From DATEOR01 sp035698665 (GTDB taxonomy: Bacteria; Actinomycetota; Thermoleophilia; Gaiellales; Gaiellaceae), in assembly GCA_035698665.1 (NCBI GenBank), contig DASSBN010000016.1, positions 1 through 37,992 on the forward strand: 37,992 nucleotides of DNA, written 5' to 3'. Positions 1 through 7,940 of the stretch are shown here, piece by piece. The notes below the pieces were generated by a model. The model had not been told where the DNA came from. It made no database searches and saw only the letters and a program-made list of their open reading frames with translations. The position numbers and the translations under genes were made by a program. Position 1 is the stretch's first letter. Every line of letters begins with the position of its first letter.

Positions 1-1518
1 GGCCGCATCGCGGCGGTCGGCTCGAACAGAGATCTCGACGGGCTCTCTGCCACGCGCGTCGTGGAACTGGAGGGCCGCACGGTGCTCCCAGGGTTCCAGG
101 ACGCGCACCTGCACCCCTTCGCAGGCGGGATGCTCGCGATCGTCTGCAACCTGCACGAGACGGCCTCGGCCGACGAGTGCCTCGAGGAGATCGACCGCTA
201 CGCGGCGGCGAACCCCGACCGCGAGTGGATCTCCGGCGACGGCTGGTCGATGGACTTCTTCCCCGGCGGGAAGCCGGACAAGGAGCGCCTCGACGCCGTC
301 GTTCCCGACCGGCCGGTCTATCTCGAGAACCGCGACGGCCACACCGCCTGGGTGAACAGCCGTGCCCTCGGGCTGGCCGGCATCACGGCGGCGACTGCGG
401 ATCCCGGCGACGGCCGGATCGAGCGGAACGCGGCGGGCGAGCCGTCCGGTGCGCTGCACGAAGGCGCGATGTGGCTCGTCAGCGATCTCGTCCCGCCACC
501 GAGCTCGGCCGAGCAGGAGCAGGCGCTCCTGAACGCGCAGACCGAGCTGCACGCGCTCGGGATCACCGCCTGGCAGGACGCCGTGGTCGAGCCCGAGACG
601 CTGGCCGCGTACCTGGCCGTGGCCGGCCGGGGGCAGCTGACCATGCGCGCCGAGGGCAACCTCCTGTGGGTGCGCTCACGCGGCGAGGAGCAGATCGACG
701 ACCTCCTCGAGCTGCGCGAGCGCGGGTCGCTCGGCCGCCTGCGCATCCGCGGCGTGAAGATCTTCCAGGACGGAGTGCTCGAGAACTTCACGGGCTCGCT
801 CCTCGAGCCCTACGAGGGGACGGACAACCGCGGAATGTCCATGCACGAGGCCGAGGAGCTCAGGCGCATGCTCGTCCTCCTCGACTCCCACGGCTTCCAG
901 GTGCACCTGCACACGATCGGTGACCGAGCCGTGCGCGAATCCCTCGACGCGATCGAGGCGGCGCGGCAGGCGAACGGAAAGCGCGACGCGCGTCACCATC
1001 TCGCGCACATCCAGCTCATCCATCCTGACGACCAGCCGCGTTTCGCCGAGCTCGGCGTCGTGGCGAACGCGCAGCCGTACTGGGCCTCGCACAGCGCCTA
1101 CGTCGACGATCTCACCCTGCCGTTCATCGGCGAGCGCGCGGCATACCACTATCCCTTCGGAAGCCTCGTCCGTGCGGGCGCGGCGCTCGCGTTCGGGAGC
1201 GACTGGACTGTCTCGACGGCGAACCCGCTCCCGATCGTCGAGGTCGCCGTGACACGGGTCCAGCATCCCGAGCGCGACGGCGAGCCCATGCTCCCCGGCG
1301 AGCGCCTCGATCTCGAGACGGCGATCGCCGCCCAGACGCGCGGCTCCGCCTACGTCAACTTCCTCGAGGACGAGACGGGCACGATCGAGGTGGGAAAGCT
1401 CGCCGACCTCGTCGTTCTCGACCGCGACATCTTCGATCGCGGCGCCGGCCCGGTGGGCGACGCGCGCGTCCTGCTCACTCTCTCGGAGGGCGAGCCGGTC
1501 TACGACGCGCTCGCCTGA
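1..1518 (+). CDS. YtcJ-like amidohydrolase (amidohydro_3), 5' truncated by window edge
   Basis: Metal-dependent amidohydrolase of the YtcJ/amidohydro_3 type, which hydrolyses an amide or related bond in the cytosol; the substrate is unknown. The frame is open from base 1, where it reads GRIAAVG, the usual N-terminal beta-sandwich of this family, so the true start lies upstream of the window and the GTG at 61 is not the start. Visible motifs are the metal-binding HxH in GFQDAHLHP, a Lys in IRGVKIFQDG (candidate carbamylated or metal-site Lys), His in HLHTIGD, HIQLIHPDD, and the late Asp in FGSDWTVS. The C-terminus returns to the sandwich (GTIEVGKLADLVVLDRD), so the 3' end is complete. The gene converges on the Rieske gene at 1572 across a 53-bp spacer holding a palindrome. 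Confidence 0.9.
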   Translation, partial: GRIAAVGSNRDLDGLSATRVVELEGRTVLPGFQDAHLHPFAGGMLAIVCNLHETASADECLEEIDRYAAANPDREWISGDGWSMDFFPGGKPDKERLDAVVPDRPVYLENRDGHTAWVNSRALGLAGITAATADPGDGRIERNAAGEPSGALHEGAMWLVSDLVPPPSSAEQEQALLNAQTELHALGITAWQDAVVEPETLAAYLAVAGRGQLTMRAEGNLLWVRSRGEEQIDDLLELRERGSLGRLRIRGVKIFQDGVLENFTGSLLEPYEGTDNRGMSMHEAEELRRMLVLLDSHGFQVHLHTIGDRAVRESLDAIEAARQANGKRDARHHLAHIQLIHPDDQPRFAELGVVANAQPYWASHSAYVDDLTLPFIGERAAYHYPFGSLVRAGAALAFGSDWTVSTANPLPIVEVAVTRVQHPERDGEPMLPGERLDLETAIAAQTRGSAYVNFLEDETGTIEVGKLADLVVLDRDIFDRGAGPVGDARVLLTLSEGEPVYDALA

Positions 1519-1537
1519 GGGGCCGAAACGGCCATGC

Positions 1538-1554
1538 CCGGGGTCAGACCCCGG
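1538..1554. repeat. GGGGTCAGACCCC palindrome, copy 1 (REP-like)
   Basis: A perfect inverted repeat with 8-bp arms (CCGGGGTC/GACCCCGG) around a central A. It is followed by GTGTCCG at 1557-1563 and lies in the spacer between convergent genes. The same core with a following GTGTCC occurs at 19369 and 19491. There is no T-tract, so it is not a classical intrinsic terminator, but a hairpin here could act on transcription from both sides. REP-like status is inferred from repetition in spacers only. Confidence 0.7.
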
Positions 1555-1571
1555 CCGTGTCCGAAAGAGAC

Positions 1572-1916
1572 CTACGCCTGGACGAGCACGCGGCCGCCTT
1601 CCGCCTTCGCCGGATAGACGGCGACGCGCATCGAGGAGTCGTCGAGGCATTGGCCGGTGGCCGGGTCGAACTCCCAGCCGTGCCAGGGGCAACGGAGGAC
1701 GCGCGACCCGGCGAGCTCGTAGCGGCCGGGGACTCCGGAGACTCGTTCCCGTACGGCCCCGAGGCAGAGTGGACCGCCATGGTGCGGGCAGCGGTTGCGG
1801 ATCCCGCGCAGCTCTCCGTTCACGGCGACGACCCCGATCTCCCGCCCCCCGACCCGCGCGACGACATGCCCGTCCCGCTCGAGGTCGGCGACCGATCCGA
1901 TGTCCTCCCAGCTCAC
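1572..1916 (-). CDS. Rieske [2Fe-2S] ferredoxin, small single-domain
   Basis: A 114-residue stand-alone Rieske protein, a cytosolic electron carrier or subunit. The cluster ligands are C43-x-H45 (NRCPHHGGPLC) and C76-x2-H79 (RCPWHGWEF). The spacing between the two motifs is a little longer than in the shortest BphF-type ferredoxins. The start is the GTG at 1916, whose bases overlap the TGA stop of the upstream amidohydrolase gene (GTGA), so the two are probably translationally coupled. No oxygenase or reductase gene is adjacent. The nearest Rieske oxygenase in the window is at 19563, so a partnership is only a guess. The long open frame continuing upstream in this register is antisense noise over the neighbouring gene. 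Confidence 0.9.
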   Translation of the reverse strand: MSWEDIGSVADLERDGHVVARVGGREIGVVAVNGELRGIRNRCPHHGGPLCLGAVRERVSGVPGRYELAGSRVLRCPWHGWEFDPATGQCLDDSSMRVAVYPAKAEGGRVLVQA

Positions 1917-3010
1917 GCGCGCGCCAGGCCGAGCCGCTTGCCGTAGAGCGCGGCGGCGTTCTCGTGCAGGACCTTGTCGCGCCACGCCTCGGGCAGACGC
2001 TTGAGCATGAAGCCCGGGTCGTCGAAGTCCCAGTGCGGGTAGTCGGACGCGAAGCAGAGATTGTCGGGGGCGCCGGCGGCCTCGAGCATCTCGAAAAGCG
2101 TCTCGTCCTTCCCGTCGGTGTGCTCGAGCGGCTGCGTCGAGAAGCGGATGTGCTCGCGGGCGACCTCGCTCGGCTTGCGCTCGAGCCAGGGCGTCTCGTC
2201 CCGAAGCGCGCGCCAGTTCGTGTCGAGGCGCCAGAGGATCCCAGGAAGCCAGGCGATCCCGCCCTCGATGAGGAGCACCTTGAGACCCGGCAGGCGCTCG
2301 AAGGTCCCGTGGCAGAGGAGCGAGACGAGGTGCGACATGATCGAGCAGGCCGAGCCGAGCGTGTGCCACTCGATGTAGAAGGTCACCGGGCCCGCGCCTC
2401 CCGGCGGAGCGGCGATCCCCATCCCCTCCCCGCCGGAGTGGATCGCGACGGGAAGCCCGCATTCCGCGGCCGCCTCGAAGATCGGCAGGTAGCGCGGCTC
2501 GCCGTACGGGCGGTCGGCTCCGCCGCAGAGGAGAACCTGGACGAAGCGCTCGTCCTCCGCCATGCGGCGGATCTCGGCGGCTGCGGTCTGCGGATCCTGG
2601 GCCGGGCAGAGGATCGACGCGCGAAGGCGTGGCTCGTCGGCGAGCCACCGCTCTCGGAGCCACTCGTTGTGGGCTCTCGCCAGCTCGGCCGCACGGTAGG
2701 GGCTCGGCATCAGGGAGACGAGAACGGCGTCGTCGCCGTTCAGGATCCCGACCTCCGTCCCGCTCGGGTCGAGCAGCTCCCGGCGGATGGTGCCGACGTC
2801 CGAGGCGGGCGGCTTCCCGTTCTGTTCGATGTCGGCCCGGAACCACGATGAGGGGTGCACCCACGAGTAGCCTGGGATCCCGAGCGACGGGCCCTGGCCG
2901 CGGAACCAATCGCGGTGGCCCGGATCCACGTAGCCGAGGAACTCCTCGACGTCTCCGATCTGCGGGTGGATGTCGCAGTCGATCACGAAGGAGAAGATAG
3001 TCCACGCCAC
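1913..3010 (-). CDS. Amidohydrolase-2 family hydrolase/decarboxylase
   Basis: A 365-residue TIM-barrel metalloenzyme of the amidohydrolase-2 (ACMSD/resorcylate decarboxylase-like) family. Members hydrolyse or decarboxylate ring-derived carboxylates. Family features are the N-terminal DCDIHP metal motif, His in AIHSGGEG, the LIEGGIAWLPG segment and the late Asp in FASDYPHWDFDDP. The GTG at 3010 is chosen because GGAG lies 8 nt upstream on this strand; a GTG at 2986 (VIDCDIHP) is the alternative and would match family length slightly better. The gene forms a two-gene unit with the Rieske gene at 1572. It is divergent from, and directly abuts, the gene at 3011. The substrate cannot be read from the sequence. 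Confidence 0.88.
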   Translation of the reverse strand: MAWTIFSFVIDCDIHPQIGDVEEFLGYVDPGHRDWFRGQGPSLGIPGYSWVHPSSWFRADIEQNGKPPASDVGTIRRELLDPSGTEVGILNGDDAVLVSLMPSPYRAAELARAHNEWLRERWLADEPRLRASILCPAQDPQTAAAEIRRMAEDERFVQVLLCGGADRPYGEPRYLPIFEAAAECGLPVAIHSGGEGMGIAAPPGGAGPVTFYIEWHTLGSACSIMSHLVSLLCHGTFERLPGLKVLLIEGGIAWLPGILWRLDTNWRALRDETPWLERKPSEVAREHIRFSTQPLEHTDGKDETLFEMLEAAGAPDNLCFASDYPHWDFDDPGFMLKRLPEAWRDKVLHENAAALYGKRLGLARA

Positions 3011-4291
3011 ATGGATTTCTCCAATGACCAGTGGGACTGGCTCGGCGGTTGGCTGAAGCGGCGCGGCCTGCCGGGCATGGCCGTTTCAGTCAGGAACCGC
3101 GCTGGTGAGGTCGAGTTCGTCGCCAAGGGGTGGGCCGAGCTTCGCAAGCGTCCGATCGAGGAGAACACGCTCTTCGAGCTCGGATCGATCGGCAAGACCT
3201 ACACGGCGCTTCTGGCGACGGAGCTCCTCGACATACAGGCGCCCGTTACCGACTACCTGCCGTGGTTCGAGGTGCGCTCCGGGTACGACCCGATCCGCGT
3301 CGAGCACCTGCTCGCGCACACGTCCGGGCTGATTCGCGGCCAAGAGGTGACCGCGGACTCCCGCTACGACGTCTGGGCGCTACGTGACACCGAGGTGGGC
3401 TTCGCGCCGGGAGAGCAGTACTACTACTCGAACGTGGGCTACCGCACTCTCGGCTACGCGCTCGAGGCCGCGACCGGGGAGAGCTACCGCGACCTCCTTA
3501 CGACTCGGATCCTCGAGCCGCTCGGGCTCTCTCAGACAGAGCCAGAGATCACTGTCGAGATTCGCGACCGGATGGCGATCGGCTACGACCGGCTCCACGA
3601 CGACCGCACGCCTTCACCGGACGATCCGCTCTATCCCGCACCCTGGCTCGAGACCGGGACGGCGGACGGCTGCCTGGCAGCGACGGCAGGCGATCTCGCG
3701 GCGTTCGGCCGCTTCCTGCTGAACGGACACGCTGAGCGCCTGTCCGCCGGCGCTCGCGTCGAGCCGGACCGCTGGACGTACGGCTACGGCATTGAACGGA
3801 AGGGAACCCGGTTCGGGCACGGCGGGTCGATGCCCGGGTTCTCCTCGACACTCCTCGGTGACCTCGAGTCGGGCCACGTCGTCGCGGTCCTCATGAACGG
3901 ACCGGACGAGCACGTCGCCACCGAAACCGTCGCGAAGTTCGCGCTCGACCTTTGCCGCGGCACGGAGCCCGAACTGCCCGGCGACCCCGAGCCCGATACA
4001 CCTGCCAGCCCGCCCGCGCCCGAGCTCGCGGAGTACGCCCCCTTCTACGGGCGCTACCGGAGCTACAACCCGTGGATGCCGGGCTTTCGGATCGAGCAGC
4101 GCGAGAGCGGGCTCACAGCGCAGCTCGCCTGGGGCGACGACAAGCCGCTCACGCAGCTCGGCGGGGCCGAGTTCCGCGTAGGCGAGGCGGAGTGGTCACC
4201 GGAACGGCTGCTTTTCGACGCCGTCGTCGAGGGCCAGGCACTCCGGGCGAATCTCTCGGGCGAGACGTACTACCGAAGCGATTTCGCCTAG
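3011..4291 (+). CDS. Serine hydrolase of the class C beta-lactamase/esterase family
   Basis: A 426-residue penicillin-binding-protein-like serine hydrolase (beta-lactamase, esterase or D-aminopeptidase group). The three active-site motifs are present: S59-x-x-K62 (SIGK), Y139-S-N141 (YSN), and H270-G-G in place of the KTG triad. The family LLAHTSGL stretch is at 100-107. No signal peptide is visible, so a cytosolic esterase or peptidase role is more likely than periplasmic beta-lactamase activity. The C-terminal 110 residues form an extra beta-rich region (PFYGRYRSYNPWMPGF onward) as in many esterase-type members. The ATG at 3011 touches the divergent GTG at 3010; the nearest purine-rich site (AAGGAGA, 2988-2994) is 16 nt away, so the start is slightly uncertain. 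Confidence 0.88.
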   Translation: MDFSNDQWDWLGGWLKRRGLPGMAVSVRNRAGEVEFVAKGWAELRKRPIEENTLFELGSIGKTYTALLATELLDIQAPVTDYLPWFEVRSGYDPIRVEHLLAHTSGLIRGQEVTADSRYDVWALRDTEVGFAPGEQYYYSNVGYRTLGYALEAATGESYRDLLTTRILEPLGLSQTEPEITVEIRDRMAIGYDRLHDDRTPSPDDPLYPAPWLETGTADGCLAATAGDLAAFGRFLLNGHAERLSAGARVEPDRWTYGYGIERKGTRFGHGGSMPGFSSTLLGDLESGHVVAVLMNGPDEHVATETVAKFALDLCRGTEPELPGDPEPDTPASPPAPELAEYAPFYGRYRSYNPWMPGFRIEQRESGLTAQLAWGDDKPLTQLGGAEFRVGEAEWSPERLLFDAVVEGQALRANLSGETYYRSDFA

Positions 4292-6277
4292 CTAGACCTG
4301 GTCCCGCGGGAAGTCGAAGTCCCAGCTCCGCGTGAAGACGACCTCGCCGTTCTCCTGCACCTCGAGCGTGCTCTCGACGTGGAAGGCCTCCGCGTCTGAG
4401 GTCATGCGGCTCGTCACCTCGGATCGGGTCTGCCAATCGCCTCGGCCCATGTCCGAAGCCGCGTGGAACCGCACTTCGGCGGACAGCGGATCGCCTTCGA
4501 CGATCGAATAGACGCAGTGGCTCGTGTCCGCCGAGTCGAGGCCGATGTCGAGGAAGCGAAGCGATCCGCCGAGCGCCCAGTCGAAGACCTGCTCGACCCG
4601 CCCGGTCGCGTGCTCCTTCGTGAGGTAGCGGCCACCGGGGTCGCCCTCGACCTCCTGCGTTGCGAGCGGCGCGGAATGCTCGGGCTCCTCGAAGGGCGAG
4701 AGCTCTCCGTCCTCGGCTCGCGGCGCCCGCACAGGCAGCTCGAGTCGCCCGCCGTGCACGGTCATCGTCACCGGCTCCGGCGAGGGCCACGCCCAGGGCC
4801 AGTAGGTCGGCGAGACGGCCACGCGCAGCCGGTGGCCGCGGGCGAAGGAGTGCGCAATGACGTCGAGCGGCACCGTGATCTCGTATCGCCGACCCGGCTC
4901 GAGCGCCTGCGGATGCTCGTGGCTTTCGCGGTGTGTGAGATTGAGGATTCCCCGCGTGACGAGAAGGGACGAGCCGTCCGGCGCCACGTCGCAGAGCCGC
5001 ACGGCGACGAGCGCCTGCGGGCGGTCGACCTCGAGCTCGAGGACCGCCTGCGGATGCCCGAGGATCTCGAGCGGCTCGCCGAGCAGCTCGAAGTCCCACG
5101 TGAGCGAGACCGCGTCGTCCATCCGTTGATCCCCCGCCAGATCCGCTGACCCGCCCTCGGCGCACCACACGCCCGCCTCGACCCCGCACGTCTGCGCGCC
5201 GAGGATGGAGCGCGGCCCGCCCGCGAGCTCCAAGGTCTCCGTGCCGATGTTCTGGGACGGCCACCCGGGCTCCGCGACCCAGCGCCCCTCCCGCACCTCG
5301 TAGAACGCCCTCGGCGGCGCCGAGTCTTGCATCCAGGCGCGGAACATCGGCTCGTCCATGATCCCCGTGTCGATTCCCTTGAGCCAGTGGTCCCACCAGC
5401 GGACGCATTCCTGGAGGAAGCCGATGCTCGGGCCGGGAAGCGCGTCGTCCGGAAACGCGTGCGCCCACGGCCCGATCAGCCCCTTGCGCGGTACGCAAAG
5501 CCCCTCGAGCATCCGCGGCACCGCGTTCGTGTAGCCGTCGACCCACCCGCCGACCGCGTACACCGGCACCTCGATCGCGGAGTAGTCCTCGCAGACCGAG
5601 CCGTGCTTCCAGTACGCATCGCGCCGCTGGTGGCCGAGCCAGGGCTCGATCCAGTCGTTCGCTCCTTCGAGCCGCTCGAGCCAGGCCTCGCGCCAGCCGT
5701 CGCCGTAGAGCCGCGGGTCGGGCGGCCGCCCGTTCCAGACCAGCATGGAGGAAGCCCAGTGGAGCATGTCGAGGGCCTCGACGCACCCGCCGCGGTAGTG
5801 GACGTCGTCGGCATAGCGGTCGTCCGTCGACATCAACGTCATGATCGCCTTGAGGCCCGCCGGCCGAAGCGCCGCCAGCTGGAGCGCGTTGAAGCCACCC
5901 CAGGAGATCCCCCACATGCCGAGGTTGCCGTCGCACCACGGTTGCTCGCGGAGCCAGGCCATCACCTCGAGGCAGTCGGCGTGCTCCTGCTCCGTGTACT
6001 CGTCCGTGATCAGGCCGTCGGACTCGCCCGTGCCGCGCATGTCCACCCTGACCGTCGCGTACCCGAACCCGGCCACGTAAGGCTGCCGCCGCGCGTCGCG
6101 CATCGCCGTGCCGTCCACCTTGCGGTAGGGGAGGAACTCGAGGATCGCGGGGACGGGATCCGACTCGGCGTCCTCCGGCAGCCAGATGCGGGCGGCGAGC
6201 CGGCAGCCGTCGGAGAGCGTCAGCCAGGTGTGCTCGATCTCCCGGATCGGGCGCGGAAACTCGGTCCGGGTCGTCAC
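4292..6277 (-). CDS. CocE/NonD family hydrolase (peptidase S15-like)
   Basis: A 661-residue alpha/beta hydrolase of the CocE/NonD group (cocaine esterase, alpha-amino acid ester hydrolase, X-Pro dipeptidyl peptidase). The nucleophile is S125 in MWGISWGG, after the family RGTGESDG at 81-88. The acid region GGWVDGYTNA and the His region GPWAHAFPD follow. The second half (from about residue 330) is the C-terminal jelly-roll domain. The start is taken as the GTG at 6277 (VTTRTEFPRP), because the longer frame to 6376 would run through the divergent gene at 6316. Its TAG stop (complement of CTA, 4292-4294) is immediately next to the TAG of the convergent gene ending at 4291, leaving no terminator space. 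The substrate is unknown. Confidence 0.9.
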   Translation of the reverse strand: MTTRTEFPRPIREIEHTWLTLSDGCRLAARIWLPEDAESDPVPAILEFLPYRKVDGTAMRDARRQPYVAGFGYATVRVDMRGTGESDGLITDEYTEQEHADCLEVMAWLREQPWCDGNLGMWGISWGGFNALQLAALRPAGLKAIMTLMSTDDRYADDVHYRGGCVEALDMLHWASSMLVWNGRPPDPRLYGDGWREAWLERLEGANDWIEPWLGHQRRDAYWKHGSVCEDYSAIEVPVYAVGGWVDGYTNAVPRMLEGLCVPRKGLIGPWAHAFPDDALPGPSIGFLQECVRWWDHWLKGIDTGIMDEPMFRAWMQDSAPPRAFYEVREGRWVAEPGWPSQNIGTETLELAGGPRSILGAQTCGVEAGVWCAEGGSADLAGDQRMDDAVSLTWDFELLGEPLEILGHPQAVLELEVDRPQALVAVRLCDVAPDGSSLLVTRGILNLTHRESHEHPQALEPGRRYEITVPLDVIAHSFARGHRLRVAVSPTYWPWAWPSPEPVTMTVHGGRLELPVRAPRAEDGELSPFEEPEHSAPLATQEVEGDPGGRYLTKEHATGRVEQVFDWALGGSLRFLDIGLDSADTSHCVYSIVEGDPLSAEVRFHAASDMGRGDWQTRSEVTSRMTSDAEAFHVESTLEVQENGEVVFTRSWDFDFPRDQV

Positions 6278-6315
6278 CGGCCGGATCCTCTCATGCGGCG
6301 GGATAGGATCGCGCG

Positions 6316-7938
6316 GTGAGCGAAGCGGTCCGCACCCGCATCGGCGGCCACGTCGTCGTGGACGCCCTCGAGGCACTCGGAGCCGAGACCGCGTTCGGCC
6401 TTCCCGGGGTGCACGCGCTCGGAATCTGGGAGGCGCTGCGCGGCAGCTCGGTCCGCTACGTCGGCTTTCGCACCGAGCTGAACGCGGCCTTCGCGGCCGA
6501 CGGCTACGCCCGGGCCGGCGGCAAGCCGGCGGCGCTTCTCCTCTCCACGGGCCCGGGAGCCCTCAACTCCCTCACCGGTCTGATGGAGGCCTCGAGCGCG
6601 CACGTCCCGCTCGTCGCGATCGCGAGCCAGATCCCGCGCGATCTGATCGGGCGCGGCCGCGGCTACCTGCACGAGCTGCGCGACCAGCGCGCGTCGTTCG
6701 AGCCGATCGTGAAGTGGGCGGCCCGTGCGCGGAGCGCGGAGGACGTCCCGGAGCTGCTCGCCGAGGCGTGGCAGCGCGCGCAGACACCGCCGAGCGGCCC
6801 CGTCTTTGTCGAGATCCCCGTCGACGTCCTCACCGGCGAGACCGACATGCAGGTGAACGGGCTCCAGAGCAACCCGCCCGAGCCGATCGTCCCTGCCGCC
6901 GACCGGCTGGACGAGGCGGCCCGCATCCTTGCGGGAGCCGAGAGACCGCTCGTCTGGGCGGGCAGCGGCGTCCTCCGGTCGGGCGCCTGGGAGGAGGTGC
7001 GTGCCGTCGCCGAGGCGCTGCGCGCCCCCGTCGTCACGTCCTACATGGGCAAAGGCGCCTTTCCCGAGGACCACGAGCTCTCCGCAGGCTCGGCCTGCGA
7101 CGAGGCCGCCTTCCGCGAGCTCGTCGAGGGAGCGGACGCTGTGCTCGTGGTTGGATCGGAGCTCGGCGCCGAGACAACTCGGCAGTACACGCTGCAGCTC
7201 GGCGGGCAGCTCGTCCAGATCGACGCGGACGAGGAGCGGATCGGCGCGAGCTTCCCCGCACTCGGGCTCGTGGGCGACGCCCGGGCGACGCTCGCGGCCC
7301 TCGCGGAACGGCTGCCGCGGCGCGAGCCTGACGGGCGCGCCGAGGAGCGGGCGCGAGCCGTCGCGGAGCGGATCGCCTCCGGCCTCGAGGAGCAAGGCCG
7401 CGGGCTCGAGCGCGGCCTCCTCGCGTCCATCCGGGCCGCGCTCCCGCGCGACGCCGCGGCCGGCTGGGACATGACCATCCTCGCCTACTGGGCGGGAGCG
7501 CACTTCCCCGCCCTCGAGCCGCGCAGGTTCCTCTACCCGCTCGGCTCGGGAACGCTCGGCTACGCCTGGCCCGCGGCGCTCGGAGCCGCGGTCGGGCTCG
7601 GGCAGCCCACGCTCGCGATCGCGGGCGACGGCGGCTTCCTCTACGGCGTCCAGGAGCTCGCCACGGCGCGCCAGTACAACCTGCCGACCACGCTTCTTCT
7701 CGTGGACGACGGCGGCTACGGGATCCTGCGGGAGTACCAGCGCGACGCCTACGGCGAGACCTTCGCCGTCGACCTCGAGCAGCCCGACTTCCCCGAGCTC
7801 ACGCGCTCCTTCGGGATCCCCGTGGAATCGACCAGCCCGGACGCTCTCGGCGATGCGCTCGCCCGCGCGCTCGCGACGGACGGTCCCGCTGTCGTCCACC
7901 TGCCGGCCCGCCTCGAGATGTGGACGCCCACGGACTGA
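6316..7938 (+). CDS. Thiamine-diphosphate-dependent enzyme, acetolactate synthase-like
   Basis: A 540-residue ThDP enzyme with the usual order of Pyr domain, central domain and PP domain. It probably makes or breaks a C-C bond next to a 2-oxo acid in the cytosol. E54 (FRTELNAAFAADGYAR) is the ThDP-activating Glu. The metal/diphosphate motif starts at G437-D438-G439. Where acetolactate synthases have NN at the end of this motif, this protein has D464-D465 (LLVDDGGYG), so the second metal ligand is Asp, not Asn. FAD-binding residues typical of true acetolactate synthase were not evident. The start is GTG 6316, with 38 bp to the divergent CocE gene. It heads an operon with an aminotransferase and an enoyl-CoA hydratase, which argues against branched-chain amino acid biosynthesis. 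Confidence 0.9.
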   Translation: MSEAVRTRIGGHVVVDALEALGAETAFGLPGVHALGIWEALRGSSVRYVGFRTELNAAFAADGYARAGGKPAALLLSTGPGALNSLTGLMEASSAHVPLVAIASQIPRDLIGRGRGYLHELRDQRASFEPIVKWAARARSAEDVPELLAEAWQRAQTPPSGPVFVEIPVDVLTGETDMQVNGLQSNPPEPIVPAADRLDEAARILAGAERPLVWAGSGVLRSGAWEEVRAVAEALRAPVVTSYMGKGAFPEDHELSAGSACDEAAFRELVEGADAVLVVGSELGAETTRQYTLQLGGQLVQIDADEERIGASFPALGLVGDARATLAALAERLPRREPDGRAEERARAVAERIASGLEEQGRGLERGLLASIRAALPRDAAAGWDMTILAYWAGAHFPALEPRRFLYPLGSGTLGYAWPAALGAAVGLGQPTLAIAGDGGFLYGVQELATARQYNLPTTLLLVDDGGYGILREYQRDAYGETFAVDLEQPDFPELTRSFGIPVESTSPDALGDALARALATDGPAVVHLPARLEMWTPTD

Positions 7939-7940
7939 CC

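Noticed and set aside
3011..4291. True beta-lactamase (antibiotic resistance)
   Set aside because: No signal peptide, HGG in place of KTG and an extra C-terminal domain point to the esterase/peptidase branch.
4149..5939. A 596-codon - strand frame over the CocE gene in another register
   Set aside because: Composition is Arg/Gly/Ala noise, whereas the overlapping frame carries all CocE motifs.
6278..6376. N-terminal extension of the CocE gene to 6376
   Set aside because: It would overlap the start of the divergent ThDP gene and adds only an Arg/Pro-rich leader with no signal-peptide character.
6316..7938. Calling the ThDP gene ilvB (acetolactate synthase large subunit)
   Set aside because: No ilvN or ilvC nearby, changed metal motif and an unrelated operon context; only family-level assignment is safe.
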